From: Persicaria tinctoria
Lineage: Eukaryota > Streptophyta > Magnoliopsida > Caryophyllales > Polygonaceae
Assembly: GCA_037127255.1 (NCBI GenBank)
Contig: JBANSL010000020.1
Span: 58,229,598-58,293,597 of the forward strand
Reading direction: 5' to 3'
DNA: 64,000 bases
Of the stretch, positions 33,371 through 45,732 are shown in pieces. The notes below the pieces were generated by a model. That model was not told the origin of the DNA, did no database searches, and saw only the letters and a list, made by a program, of their open reading frames with translations. How positions within the stretch are numbered: position 1 is the stretch's first letter; each line of letters begins with the position of its first letter. A program made the position numbers and the translations under genes.

Positions 33371-36300
33371 ATGGCCAACGAAACCACCACCACAAAGCCA
33401 CCATTCCATTCCGCCCTCACCATCTCCAACATCAAGAATTGCATCCCCATCATCCTTGATCATGAGTCCAGTACCTACACCATGTGGTCGCACCTCTTCA
33501 TGACCCATGTTAAGGCTCATAAAGTCCTCCACCATATTGACTCCTCCGTCAATCGCCCTGAAAGTGAAGACAACGATCTCTTCGCTCAACTTGACACCAT
33601 TGTCCTTCAATGGATCTTCAACACCATCTCCAAAGATCTCTTAACCACCATCCTCAACCCTAAAGACAACGCCTCAGATGCTTGGAAGAAACTTCAGAAC
33701 CTCTTTCAAGACAACAAGTCCACCCGTGCTGTCTATCTCGAGCACGAATTTTCAAGTTGCAAGCTTTCCTCTTTTCCATCAATATCTGCCTATTGTCAGC
33801 ACATCAAAACCCTGGCTGATCAACTCGAAGCCGTCGACTCCAAACCCAGTGCCACCCGCCTTGTTCTTCAGGTACTCTTTGGTCTCCCGTCTGAATACAA
33901 CGCTGCTGCTACTCATATTCAGCAGACGGAACCTCTCCCTACATTTGAAAAGACCAGATCTCAATTGATCCTGGAGAAGACTCGCCTTCACCGTCAGACC
34001 ACCGAATCCGCCAAGGACAAGACAACATTAGTCTCGTCCAGCGACATCGACGAGCAGTTTGCCTCCCAGCCCAACCGAAGCAACGATCAGCCCAACCGAG
34101 GCGGCGGCCGCGGCCGTGGCAGGGGACGCGGCGGCCGCAGCATTGGTCGGCGCCCGCAGCAGCACGAGTCCCGCAACCCCTCTTGGTACCCCAACCCTGG
34201 CTACCCACCTTGGATGCCCTTTGGCTACCCCGGTTCGTCGTATCGCGGACCATCCCCGTATCCTAACCGTCAGCAGGGCTTGTTGGGTCCAGCTCCTCGC
34301 CCCGTCGGTCATCAGGCCTACCCGTCGTCGTCTGATCAGGCATACCCTCCTCCGACTGATGTGCATCACGCCTTCTCTTCAATGCAGCTGGCACCTCCTG
34401 ACACCTCTTGGTACATGGACACTGGCGCCGCCTCTCATATGACGAACTCCTCAGGTACTCTCTCCTCTCTTTCTTTTAAGGGTCCTGCTCATTCTATTAT
34501 CGTCGGAAACGGTGGTCGCCTTGCTACTTCGGGCATTGGCCACGCCACACTACCAACCCCTACCAACCCATTACACCTCAACAACGTCCTTGTTGCCCCC
34601 AAACTTGTCAAAAACCTTATATCTGTCCGTCGGTTCACCACTGACAATAACGTTTCTCTTGTGTTTGATCCGTTTGGTTTCTCTGTGAAGGATCTTACTA
34701 CGGGGGTTACTCATCTGAGATGTAATAGCACCGGGGAGCTCTATCCTGTGTCGTCGCCCTCACCATCCAGCCCGTCAAGTCCAGTCGCCCTCTCGGCATC
34801 ATCATCCAGTCTTTGGCATGCCCGCCTTGGTCATCCCAGTCCTGCAGTTTTAGATTTTCTTCGTTCTAAGAGTTTTGTTCAATGTAATAAAGAGCCTCGC
34901 TCTAGTTTATGTTCTTCTTGTCAGTTAGGCAAGCATGCCAGACTTCCTTTTCAGCGGTCCTTAAACAATACTTTTGCACCTTTTGATATTATTCATAGTG
35001 ATATTTGGACATCTCCTGTGCCTAGCAAGGAGGGTCATAAGTATTACCTGTTGTTTCTGGATGATTATACACATTTCTTATGGGTTTTCCCTTTGCACTT
35101 TAAATCTCAAGTGTTTCCTATCTTTGCCAAATTCCATGCTTACATCAAAACACAATTTCACACCTCTATCAAGTGCTTTCAATGTGACAATGGTCGTGAA
35201 TTTGACAACAAAGATTTTCACACTTTCTTCAATACCAATGGGATCTCCTATCGCTTGTCCTGCCCCTACACCTCCCAACAAAATGGCAAGGCCGAACGAA
35301 TCATCCGAACCATTACCAATATGATGCGCACTCTCCTCTTCCACGCATCCATTCCCCCTCACTTTTGGCCTTATGCCTTAGCCACCACGTGCTACCTCCT
35401 AAACATCCTACCTTCCACCACCCTCCACCATCGCTCACCATTTCAGGCACTGTATTTCACTTTACCCAGGTATGATCACCTTCGTACCTTTGGATGCTTG
35501 TGCTTTCCAAATCAATCATCCACCGCCCCTCACAAACTTCACCCACGCTCCACCCCTTGTGTCTTTCTTGGCTACCCGTCTGATCATCGCGGTTACATCT
35601 GCCTCGATATCAAGACCCACAAGATCATTCTCTCTCGCCATGTCACCTTTGATGAGTCGCGATTCCCCCTTGCGTCTCCCACACCCACCGTGTCTCTGTC
35701 AGAGTCTGAGTCACCATTCCCGCATTTTCTTCTTCCCCAGAGCTCTCCCGGTGCTCCTGCCTCCCCCCCCCCCCCCCCACCACCACCACCCCCCACCAGA
35801 CCACACACCCGCAGCGTCTCTGGTGTCTTCCGACCCCGTCAAATCGTCTCGATGACCACCACACATCACCCCGCCGCTCCACACCATGCCTACATCCCTC
35901 CGTCGGATCGCCATAGTGTAATGCTGCGCCCGCCGCAAAATGCGGCGCCCGCAGCCAATCAACTAAAACATACTTACCCTCCGTCCCACCCACTGGCGGC
36001 GGCCGCAGCACCTCTTGCGGTGCCTGCCGCACCCCTTGCGGCGCCCGCCGCCAATCAACTAAACCATCCCATTCCCTACCCTCCGTCCCAGACACTGGCG
36101 GCGGCCGCAGCACCCTTTGCGGCGCCCGCCGCATATCACCCCCGCTCCGCCCCTCTTGCCCCCGTCCCTCCCGACTCCCACTCAACCCCTACCTCCACCT
36201 CAACCTCCCTATCCCCCATCCCCACCTCCCACAAAACAGCCCTCCTCGACCCGAATTGGCAGGCGGCTATGCTCGACAAATACAGGGCCCTTACAAAGAA

Positions 36301-36863
36301 TGGTACTTGGGTTCTTGTCCCTCGCCCTCCAACGGCGAACGTCGTTCGCTGTATGTGGCTCTTCCGTCACAAGTTCCGCTCTGATGGGACGTTGGAGCGC
36401 TATAAAGCACGTCTTGTCGTCAACGGTCGATCTCAGCAGGTAGGTATTGATTGTGATGAGACCTTCAGCCCCATGGTCAAGCCTGCCACTATCCGAGTGG
36501 TATTGAGCTTAGCTTTGTCGCGCAAATGGGCCATTCATCAGCTGGATGTCAAGAACGCTTTTCTGCATGGTCACCTGAATGAGACAGTCTACATGTTTCA
36601 GCCGCCGGGATTTACTGATGCTGATCATCCCAAGCACGTCTGTCTCCTGAAGCGCTCTTTGTATGGTCTGAAACAGGCTCCGCGAGCTTGGTTCCAGTGC
36701 TTTGCTTCTCATCTGCTCTGCTTGGGTTTCATTGGCAGCCGCTCGGATTCGTCCCTGTTCATCTATCGCAGAGGCTCCGACATGGCATTTCTGTTACTGT
36801 ATGTTGACGACATCATTCTCACCGCCTCTTCTGATGCTCTTCGGGCGTCGATTATTTCACAGC
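33371..36863 (+). pseudogene. Copia-3 Gag-Pol, 3'-truncated
   Basis: Open from the ATG at 33371 (MANETTTTKPP) to the deletion junction, about 1164 codons with no stop. Domains: Gag (UBN2-like) with a Gly/Arg-rich tract (GGGRGRGRGRGG), protease with DTGA, integrase with HARLGH, HSDIWT and CDNGREF, a long Pro/Ala-rich linker, and reverse transcriptase with YVDD. RNase H is missing. Past the junction the frame reads on into the antisense strand of the NLR-D LRR as far as 37123. The linker holds a poly-Pro run and a duplicated Ala/Pro block (about 35930-36140). With no 3' LTR or RNase H the element cannot move on its own. Confidence 0.9.
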
Positions 36864-36875
36864 CATATTCTCACA
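36864..36875 (+). repeat. Copia-3 3' LTR remnant
   Basis: catattctcaca, identical to the last 12 bp of the 5' LTR (33177-33188) and directly followed by the cttcc duplication. It shows that the deletion happened after integration or during the same reverse transcription event. Confidence 0.85.
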
Positions 36876-38329
36876 CTTCCATCTCTTCCTTTTTCTATAT
36901 ATTATATATTTTTAAGCAGTGTACGGTGGTGGTTAATGTTGGTAGCTCTTTTGTCATCCACTTGCCTGCACCGGTACACAGCAACTGCAAGTTCTTTGGG
37001 CCATTTAACCCCAATCCGTTTAAGGAGCCACGCTTTAGAGACAATGGTAACCAAAGTCCTCTAAGATTATCCATGTTGCCTACAAGACCATCGGGCACTT
37101 CAACCACGTCAGCTGCTGTATAAATCAGGTATTTGAGGTGTATGAGTTTCCCAAATTCCTCGGGCAAAGCAGCATAATCCAGGAACCAGATGGACAAAAC
37201 TCTTAGCAGTTTGAACTTGTTAGGGAGTGACTCCAAGTTCCCTCTAGCTTCAATCGGCACTTCCCGATCAACACGTGAATAGGCTGAATTGAAAAGTGTT
37301 CTCAAATGATGATTCTCATTTGGATAAAGTTCCCTGCAAGAATGAACCGAGAAGCTGAATTATGAAAAGAAAATTCTTTTTTTTTTTTTGGTCAGAATGA
37401 TAAGAAAATTCTTGGAAGCGAAAGAACCTGACTTCTCTTGAAATGGTATTTTTTGTTTTGTTTTGTTTTAACTTATCGTTATTAACCATCATAATTGATT
37501 TAAATAACAAAATCTTATCATATCTTGCTTAGTTACATTTTGATAATTTTTTTTGACTTATTTAAATAAATCTAATGAATTTTGATAAACTAAAAAATCG
37601 TATGGACCCTTTAAAAAAAGGATTTTTGTTGATTTAAAAAAAAACACTTAATTAAATTTACAAATTATTGTTTTTATTATTTTTAATAGTAAGGTAAATA
37701 ATTCGTCAATCACTTAAATGTTAAAATTGAAATTGGGTAAATTATTGTTTATATTTAAAAATGATTAAAACTTTTCAACACATCAATTAATGATGATCAT
37801 ATATATTTAAGACACATTAATTAATGATTTCATATTTTTAGTCACATGTCAGTTTCTCCTTAATCGTAGTGTTATTAACCAATCGAAATTTTTTTCCCGG
37901 CTATAATTAATCTTAAGATAATACTTTTTCAATTTCTATAAGATTTTACCCAATTTTAACAAAATGGATATATTTTTAGAAAATTAATATAACAATAGAT
38001 GCTAAAGATAATAGAGGGAATTTGTTGAAAAAGCCCTTTAAGCATAGTTGATTAGCTTAATAGGCCTATTAATTGTTTTATTAGGTTGCCTCGTCCTTCT
38101 TAATTGCTTTTTAACTTTCCCGACCTTTCCTCTCAGTTACTCCATCCGCTCTCAGCTCACGCGTTCTCAGGTGATCTCTCCTTCTTCCTCTTCGTTCTCC
38201 CATCTCTGTTCTTCGATCTATCCATCAATCTCCGCCGGTTTGTGTCTCCGTCCTCCGATTACTGTCGGCGGTGGCTTTGTCCGTCTCCTCCGGCTGGGGT
38301 TTTTGAGTTTTCCCCCAAAATCGCATCCA

Positions 38330-41300
38330 ATGTCTTCGTCTCCACGTATGTTATCCTTTTCCCCAGCTCCTTCTAATCCCTTTTTATGGTTAGATTTGCT
38401 GTTTTGATGTTGTTGTGCATCCTAATCCTTGTTTAATTTTGTGTTTTTTGAACATTTGTGTTGTTTTACTGTATCTAGGGTTTATATGATTTGGGGCTCC
38501 TGTTTTCTGTTATGTCTGGTTGATGCCATTAATTTCGTGTGATTCCACTGGTTGCTTGCAAGCTATGGTTGTGTTAGGTGTAGCTCCCTGTTAATTTTTG
38601 TTTGTTTTCCATTTTCGGTTCATATATGTTTAAAATTTTGTCAGTTTTTTCTGCTCAGTGGGAACGTATATACTTGTGTGGTGTGAAATTGGGCCATTTT
38701 AGTGTTTGTTTGGTAGTAATAATGGTGATTGTTTAGGTTGTGAACTATCGTGTCCCTTTATTGTCTTGTTATTTTCTTCGATTCCATCTATAAGTTATGT
38801 GAACTATGTGACCTATGGTGTCTTGTTATTGTGTTAGACTATGATGCATCTTCCTAAATTTGTTTGTATTCTTCTGTGGGTTCAGTTGTTGTCATCTTTT
38901 GGACGTTGATTCTAGTTTGTGTTTATGTAGCTTCTCATGGTGACAATATCTGTCCCTTTGTGTCTTTTATTGTTCCTTTTTTTTATTTTTTTGGTCGTTG
39001 ATTCCAGTTATAAGTGAGGTGAAATATGTGTCACATTGTTTGTTTTGGAAGGGGTTTGTCTTTGATTCCAGTTTGTGTTTTGGGCGTGTTTGTCAACATT
39101 TCTCATTATACCTATTGTTCATGTTTTTGTGACACATTTACATCGATTCCATGTCTTCTGTCTACATCAGTCCTTCTTACCTTTTCTTACCTTTATTGTC
39201 TTGTTATTTTGTTCGATTCCATCTATAAGTTATGTGAACTATGTGAACTATGGTGTCTTGTTATTGTGTTATACTATGATGCACCTTCCTAAATTTGTTT
39301 TTAGTCTTATGTGGGTGCAATTGTTGTTATCGTTTTGACGTTGATGCCAGTTTGTGTTTATTTAGTTCATTTTGTCGACATTCTGTGCCCTTTTGTGCTT
39401 GGTTATTGTCTTTGATTCCAGTTACAAGTTAAGTGAACCATGTGTTACATTCTTGTTTTCTTTAGTGCTTTTGTGGTTGTAATCGTTGTCATGCTTTGGA
39501 CGTTGATTCCAGTTTGTGTTTATGTAGCTTCTCATGGTGACAATATATGTCCCTTTGTGTCTTTGATTTCTTTTTTTTTTTTTGTTTTGGTTGTTGATTC
39601 CAGCTATAAGTGAGGTGAAATATGTGTCACATTGTTTGTTTAGGGAGGGGTTTGTCTTTGATTCCAGTTTTGTGTGTTTTGGGAGTGTTTGTCAACAGTT
39701 CTCATTACATTCATTGTTCATGTTTTGGTTACATATTTACATTGATTCCATGTCTTATGTCTACAGCATTCCTTCTTACCCCAGCTGATGTCAAGGACGA
39801 CTTTCCTTGCCCGGTTCGTTGTTTATTTGTTTGCTTCTCATTTTTTCTTTTTGTTTTTTCTCCTTGTTCTATAGTTTGTGTCATATGGTGTTTTTGTTCT
39901 TATGTTTTTGTTTTTTTCATTGTATTTTGTGTGTGTTTGTTGGTGTTCTGTAGGTGTTTGAATATATCCGTGGTGACATGGACACATTTGATGGGAAGTA
40001 TAACAGATACTATCGTTCTGATATTGTTTCTGTCATCAAAAGGGAGTTGAGTGATGCTGATTGGTCTTCCCTGTCATCTTCTTTCCTCCGGCGCATCATT
40101 TGGTTTGCTGACAAGTTGGCATTTGCGCCACAACTTGTCAATTATTTCATGGTTCATGAGTTAAAAACATCTAAAACTAGGGAAATGTGGTTCAAACTTA
40201 AATCTTCTTGTCCTGTTCGTTTTTCCATGTCTGAATTTGCTGCTGTAAAGGGTCTTAAATGTGCATCTGACCATATTGGTGTTGTCCCTGCTACAAGCAC
40301 TAGGTCTGTCTTAGGGGTGGATAATATAACGTACGATGATTTGATTGATATGTTCTGTAGAACACCCAAGAATTCACCTAAGAAATTGCTTATTGCCTAT
40401 GTTTTGGTCATTGATGGCATCTTGTTGCCTCATCGTACTGGGTTTGTTAGGAACCAGATTGTGGCTCTTGCATCTGACATGACTAAGTTCAATGATTATC
40501 ATTGGGGTAGGTTAGTTTATGTGGAGACTATCTCCTCATTGATGAAGGTTAATCGTGGATCTCGTACTAACTCCTCTAAGCCTTGAAAGACAAGTGTTAA
40601 GAAGAGTGGTGACAAGGGTGCTAAGAAGGGTGCGAAGGCAAGGAGTGGGTTTAATCTGCTAGGCTTTCCACTTGCTTTTCAGGTTCTGTTTCTTATCTAA
40701 CTTCTGTGTGATTTTGCACATGTGTGTGTTTTAGTGCGTGTGTTTATGTTGCTTTTTTTTTTGTTTTTTTTTTTTTTTTTTGTCACCACAGGTTTGGATG
40801 TTGGAAGCTTTCCCCAAGATTCCACCCATGGTCCATTGCAATGCTGTCATTGATGACATAGATCATTCTTATGTGAAATGGAGTCTGGCCTCTACTAAGG
40901 ATGTCACTGCTCGGCATATTCGGCTTGGGTTTTTTAAGACTCCCATGGTAATTTCTCTATGTTTTTGTTGTTTTTGTATATTTCTTACTCAATTTTATCT
41001 TCTTTATATATGTGTGTTACAATTGTGCATATATATCCTACCTATGGTGAATTTCTCTATGTTTTGTTGTTTTGTTGTTTTGTATATATTGTAGGACAAG
41101 ATATATCCTACCGATGGTGAATACTTGGATTCTCCATCGATGGCTTTCCATAATGAGGTTCATGATGCAACTGTTGCTGCCTACCAAGCTTGGTTGTCCC
41201 ATCTAGCGTCTTCGAGGATAACTGTTGTGACCAACGCAGCCACCAATGATGCTAATCTCCAGATTTTGTCATCTCCCGGGCTCAATGATCAAGTTGTCCC

Positions 41301-43438
41301 ATGTACCAATACGGCAGTTGTTGCGTTGTCGCCTTCATCGGTTTCTGCAAGGACTCGGTCTAAAGCTGCGTCGCCTCATTTGTCTCTTCCGTTGGCGGGT
41401 CCTTCTAAGAAGCGGAAGTCTGGTGCGTCTCCTTCTATTGCTTCTGACCCCCCACACAAGAAGCGTGCTGTTGGTGACAACTCTTCGATGCCGGTTGCTG
41501 GACCTGTAATTCCTGTTCGCCCGTTGTCTCCCCAGAAAGTCTCTAGTCTCAGTGGGAAATTTAGCCTCAAGAATGCTATTGCTGCCAGTAAGGGAAAGGG
41601 GAAGGCTAGCGAACCTGAGTGTCCACCCTTGGCTGCAAACCACGCCGAATCTCTGCCTGTGAACGAGAAACAAGGTGAAGGTTTCTCTGATGCAGGTGTT
41701 GGTAATGATGCAGGTGATCGTAAGGGTCCGGCTTGTGACAATGATGGCATCAACTTAGGTGGTTCTGATTGTCTCGTAAGTATTGACAAAAATTTGGCGT
41801 TGATTGCTGGTGTCATCTTACGTACTGAAGCTAGATGCATGAACATTCACTCCGTTGTCAGCCGGTTGTACTCCAAGGTTGCTTCCATCCAATCCGATGT
41901 TGATTCTCTCAAAACCAAGTTTGAGTCCTTCAAAACTAAAGCTGCTGCAGATTCAAAGAATGAAACTTCGCTAGATGGGGCTTCACCAGTGTTGCCGGCT
42001 GCTGTCAAGTCACCCACTGTGTACTCCGACCTTCACTTGGATGAACTTATTGGGATTAGAGATCTCTGCTCGCAGTTATCCGAATACAAACCCTTGTTTG
42101 ATAAACTCATCCCTACTGCTACTCCACAGTTGACACCTTCGGACGTCCCCCTGAGCCAGCCTTTGCCGACTATACCTTCTGATGCACCGATTACTTTGCC
42201 TTCCGATGTTCCAGCTTGTCCACCTTCTCCCTCGATTAAGAAACCTTCCAAGGTTCTGGCTGTAGGTGTCCCACTTCGGAAGTCAACCCGTGTGGGGAAG
42301 GTTGCTGCTGTGCTGGAAACTCCTTTCACTCGAGGTGGTAAGAAGAAGCGCTCAATGCGTAGGAGGCCGAAATACTCATATTATGAATATGATGATCGGA
42401 AATGCTTTTATGATATGATATATTCTGACGAGTAAGTTCTACAATTGTTGTGTGTTGTTACATATGTTATCTTTGTCTTTGATATTCCATTCATTGTGTT
42501 TATTGTTTGTTGCTTTACTACAGTGATATTTGTCCTCCAATTGCGGGCAATGAGGGTACGTTGGACAAGAAGTTTTTCTGTGAGCTTGCTGCAAAGCAAC
42601 ATTGGTTGCGTGATGACGTAAGTGCTCTCAACTAATCTGTCTATCATTCATATTTTGCCGTTTTAGGGTTAGTTTAAGTTTAGCTTCCATGTGTGTGTGT
42701 GTTGTAGCATATAGGAGAGGCCATGTCTCATCTTAGGCATCACATCTATTGCAATTCGGAGAAATACAGTGAAATTGTTATCTTGGATTGCTCTTGGTCC
42801 GGAAGATTCAGTGTAAAGTTTTATGAGAATTTTAAGGAAGGTAAGGTCTCGTTTGGCAATACGATTTTCAAGTATCTTGATGGTTTGTTGCCAAAGTGTT
42901 GTGGGAAATCATGGCGTGGTGCAAAGATTATATACAGCCCCTTCAACATTAGAAATGAACACTGGGTTGCATTACGGATTGACTTGGCTGAAGGAACAGT
43001 GTGCGTATATGATTGCAATATCCCATTCACTTGTGATGCCGAGCTGCATACTCTATTGGAGCCGATCTGTAATCTGTTGCCAACGCTGTTTAGAGAGTCC
43101 GGTCAGTTTGCACACTTGGGCGGGGTCATTGAATCTGCTTTTAAGGTGGATAGAGTCCGTGGCATTCCTCAGGATAGTGATGGGTAAGTATATGTTTTTA
43201 TTTGACAAGATTTATACATTTATATATATTGCTAACCGTTATAGCATGTTCTAATTTCATTTTCATTTGGAATTTCAATTTCAGTGGTAACTGTGGTGTT
43301 TATACTATCAAGGCTATTGAGGAATTAGCTTTCGGTGGAGATGTATACGCGTTTACTAATGACCGAGTCCAAGCGTATCGTGAGAAGATGGCAATTGAAC
43401 TTTCTCAGAAGTTGTGGAATGTTTCGCTTTTGGGTTGA
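38330..43438 (+). pseudogene. MULE-borne DUF1985-Ulp1 (C48) cysteine protease gene, one TGA
   Basis: An eight-exon model joins in frame: 38330-38345, 39767-39813, 39954-40682, 40792-40947, 41095-42431, 42524-42617, 42708-43183 and 43285-43438, all GT-AG, giving 1002 codons plus stop. The only fault is a TGA at 40584-40586 (codon 232). Exon 3 carries a DUF1985 domain (PVRFSMSEFAAVKGLKC). Exon 5 is a long polar linker with basic clusters (KKRKSG, KKKRSMRRRPK). Exons 6-8 carry the C48 protease with catalytic His in NEHWVAL, Asp in VYDCN, Gln in GIPQ and Cys in GNCGVY. Family members cut SUMO from proteins in the nucleus; the role in transposons is unknown. Exon 1 and the leader up to about 38100 are the least certain. 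Confidence 0.78.
38760..39790 (+). repeat. Direct duplications in the first intron of the Ulp1-like gene
   Basis: The segment at about 38900-39190 recurs at about 39497-39790 (offset near 597 bp); shared runs include cttctcatggtgacaatat and aggtgaaatatgtgtcac. Another segment at about 38775-38890 recurs at 39215-39330 (offset near 437 bp), sharing tataagttatgtgaactatg. The duplication includes a copy of the exon 2 acceptor region, ctacatcagtccttcttacc, next to the used ctacagcattccttcttacc. Confidence 0.8.
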
Positions 43439-44125
43439 TGCGCCTTATGTATGAATGCTTATAATAGACCTACATTAGAGCTTGTATGCTCACATTTTGT
43501 AACCACGGAAGTTTGTCCTTCGTACATTTGGTATTAAGTATTGGATGTCTAACTGATTCGCACTTGATCCTTCGAGCTTGCATGCTCTCATTTTGTAACC
43601 ACGGATGCTTATGTGCTCCGTACATTTTGGTAGGAACTATGTGTAGTTTAACTGGTGTCCGGTTGATCTATAGAGCTTTCATGCTCTCTTTTGTGTTCTA
43701 ATGTTGATATCTAGTTATATATAACTTGAAATATATGTCTTTGTCCTATCTTATTTGAGCTATTATTTTGATTGTGTCCATCTCATTTATGTTGTGGCTT
43801 GTGTTTTTTTTTATTTTAGGGTTGTTTACCCCCTTTCTTGTCGATCTCAAACAAAACATGCCATCATGTGAGGACAACTTTTATTCAATTGATGACAGAT
43901 CACACTTTGTGTGTTCTTAAGCGTAAACTGGATATATATTCACTGTATATAGATCAGTTAAAACATGTATCCAATGTAGTATCTCAAATGCATAAACTTG
44001 TGTCTATATTTAAAGAAAAACATATGAGAATAAAACGATTTGTGTGGTATGTCCAGCTTCATAAACTTGTGTCTATATGTAAAGAACAAAATATGAAATA
44101 ATCGAGTTTGTGGTATGTAAAGCTA
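43439..44125. other. Space between the two MULE genes
   Basis: 3' ends of the two convergent genes. It holds a two-copy imperfect repeat around agcttgcatgctctcattttg-like sequence (about 43480-43520, 43575-43615 and a weaker third near 43670-43690). No further gene was seen. Confidence 0.5.
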
Positions 44126-45699
44126 TCACATCTCCGCTTGAGTGCTGCTTGATGCCTTGTGTGGACACGTTAGCTTGTTATGCCCTATCCCCTTGCAAAT
44201 GCCACACTTGTATGTATCGTTTCTTGTCTTCCTTTTCCCTTCAAGAATGGATGGAATCCGGACTTTCCTTGGTCTCCCACTCTTCTTCCGCACTACTGGT
44301 GGATTGCATTCGACCCATCTGATTTCGTCTGGAACATACCAATCTTCCTTTGAAGGGACTGGGTAAATGGTTTCTTGGTAGGCGATTCTCCAAGCCTGAA
44401 TTTTGTAGTACTCACTCACAAAATCAGTGATGTTGAGCTTCATTCTTTGAATTGCAGCTATAGCATGGACACACGGTATATGATCTAGATCAAACACCCT
44501 GCAGCTGCAAGTCTTTCGTGCTAAGTCAACCACACCAGCAAATTTCCCACCGTTTACTTGGTATTTTGTGTCATTCAGTACTTGCACTTCGTATCTTCCT
44601 GACCGCTCATACCTTGCTTGTAGAATCTCCTTGACTTTAGGAGGCAAATCAGTGATATTGATTGATGCACTCCTACGATCATTGAACCATTCTGCCAGTT
44701 TATTCCTAATATGATCAAATAGTGCAACAACTGGGTAGCCTCGAGCTTCTTTCAATACTAAATTTATACACTCTGCATTATTCGTTGTCATAAGGTTGTA
44801 CCTGTCACCTTTGAAGTGGGCTCGTGACCATTTTTCGAAATCTGCATCTTTGAGGTATTTCCCAAGCTCGCCGTTGATGTCACATATGGTTTTGAAGCAA
44901 CTTTCAAACTCGCTTATAGTGTAGCATTCGGATGCTTTGGTGACATAATGGATGACCCCTCTGTTTTTGAATCTTGCCTTAATGTTCTGCTTCAAATGTC
45001 ATGTGCAGATGACATGTTTTGCAGAAACATATACCTCTTCCACAGCCTTGCTGATGCTTTGGTGCCTATCCGATGCAAAAACGAGCTCAGTTGAATCCGG
45101 AATCACAAGAGATAATCTTTGGAGGAACCACTTCCAAGCGTTATCATTTTCTGAGTCCGCCACTCCAAATGCAAGAGGATACACATGTTTGTTAGCATCC
45201 TGCGCTGTCGCTGTAAGGAGGATTCCTCTATATTTCCCATGTAAGAATCCAGCATCAACCATTATAACCTATAGAATGGAATTTATAGTTGTTAAACTAT
45301 CTTCAGTATACCTATTTATTAGACAACAATTTTTTTTGTGTTTACCTTTCTCATCACATTAAACCCTCTAATTGATGCTCCAAACGATAGGAATGCATAT
45401 TTGAATTGGTTCTTGGTTGCATCAATCTCCAAACATGCATATGTGCCTGGGTTCACTTGTTGTGTCATGTGGAAGTATGATGGCAGCATCTCATAATTTT
45501 CCTCCGCTGTTCCTCTTATCAAATCTTGCGCCAATCCCTTTGCTTTCCATGCTTTCCAGTAGCTCACAGGCTGCATAAACTCTTTCTGCATTGTATTCTG
45601 AATCTGTATAGGATCTGGACCTTTTTTTACACCTTCATACCTTCATCAATTAAATGGAACAATTAAGCAATCTTATTCATCACACAACCCTATTGTATC

Positions 45700-45732
<33 letters not shown>

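Larger units (their letters stand above)
33051..36875 (+). mobile_element. Copia-3: internally deleted copia element in NLR-D
   Basis: A plus-strand element, antisense to the host gene. Target duplication cttcc (33046-33050 and 36876-36880), a short 138-bp 5' LTR, an abutting primer site, and Gag-Pol up to reverse transcriptase. All sequence from just after the YVDD box to the last 12 bp of the 3' LTR (catattctcaca, 36864-36875) is gone. The short LTR and a Gag without a visible zinc knuckle recall the Ale/Retrofit group, but that placement is tentative. Confidence 0.92.
32393..37333 (-). pseudogene. NLR-D exon 2 (LRR), split by Copia-3
   Basis: LRR exon of a CNL gene. It starts at the acceptor CAG|GGAAC (37333) with ELYPNENHHLRTLF, is interrupted by the element at 33051-36875 with target duplication cttcc, and resumes at 33050-32393. 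Further lesions: an in-frame TAG at 36895-36897 just before the insertion point (KIYNI then stop, where NLR-A has HNIQKK), and loss of about 30 residues of LRR between LIHLKYL and IYTAADVVEV compared with NLR-B. The C-terminal frame ends in TAA made from the conserved splice donor. Its exon 1 is most likely 48642-50242, 11.3 kb away. No functional product is expected from this exon. Confidence 0.88.
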
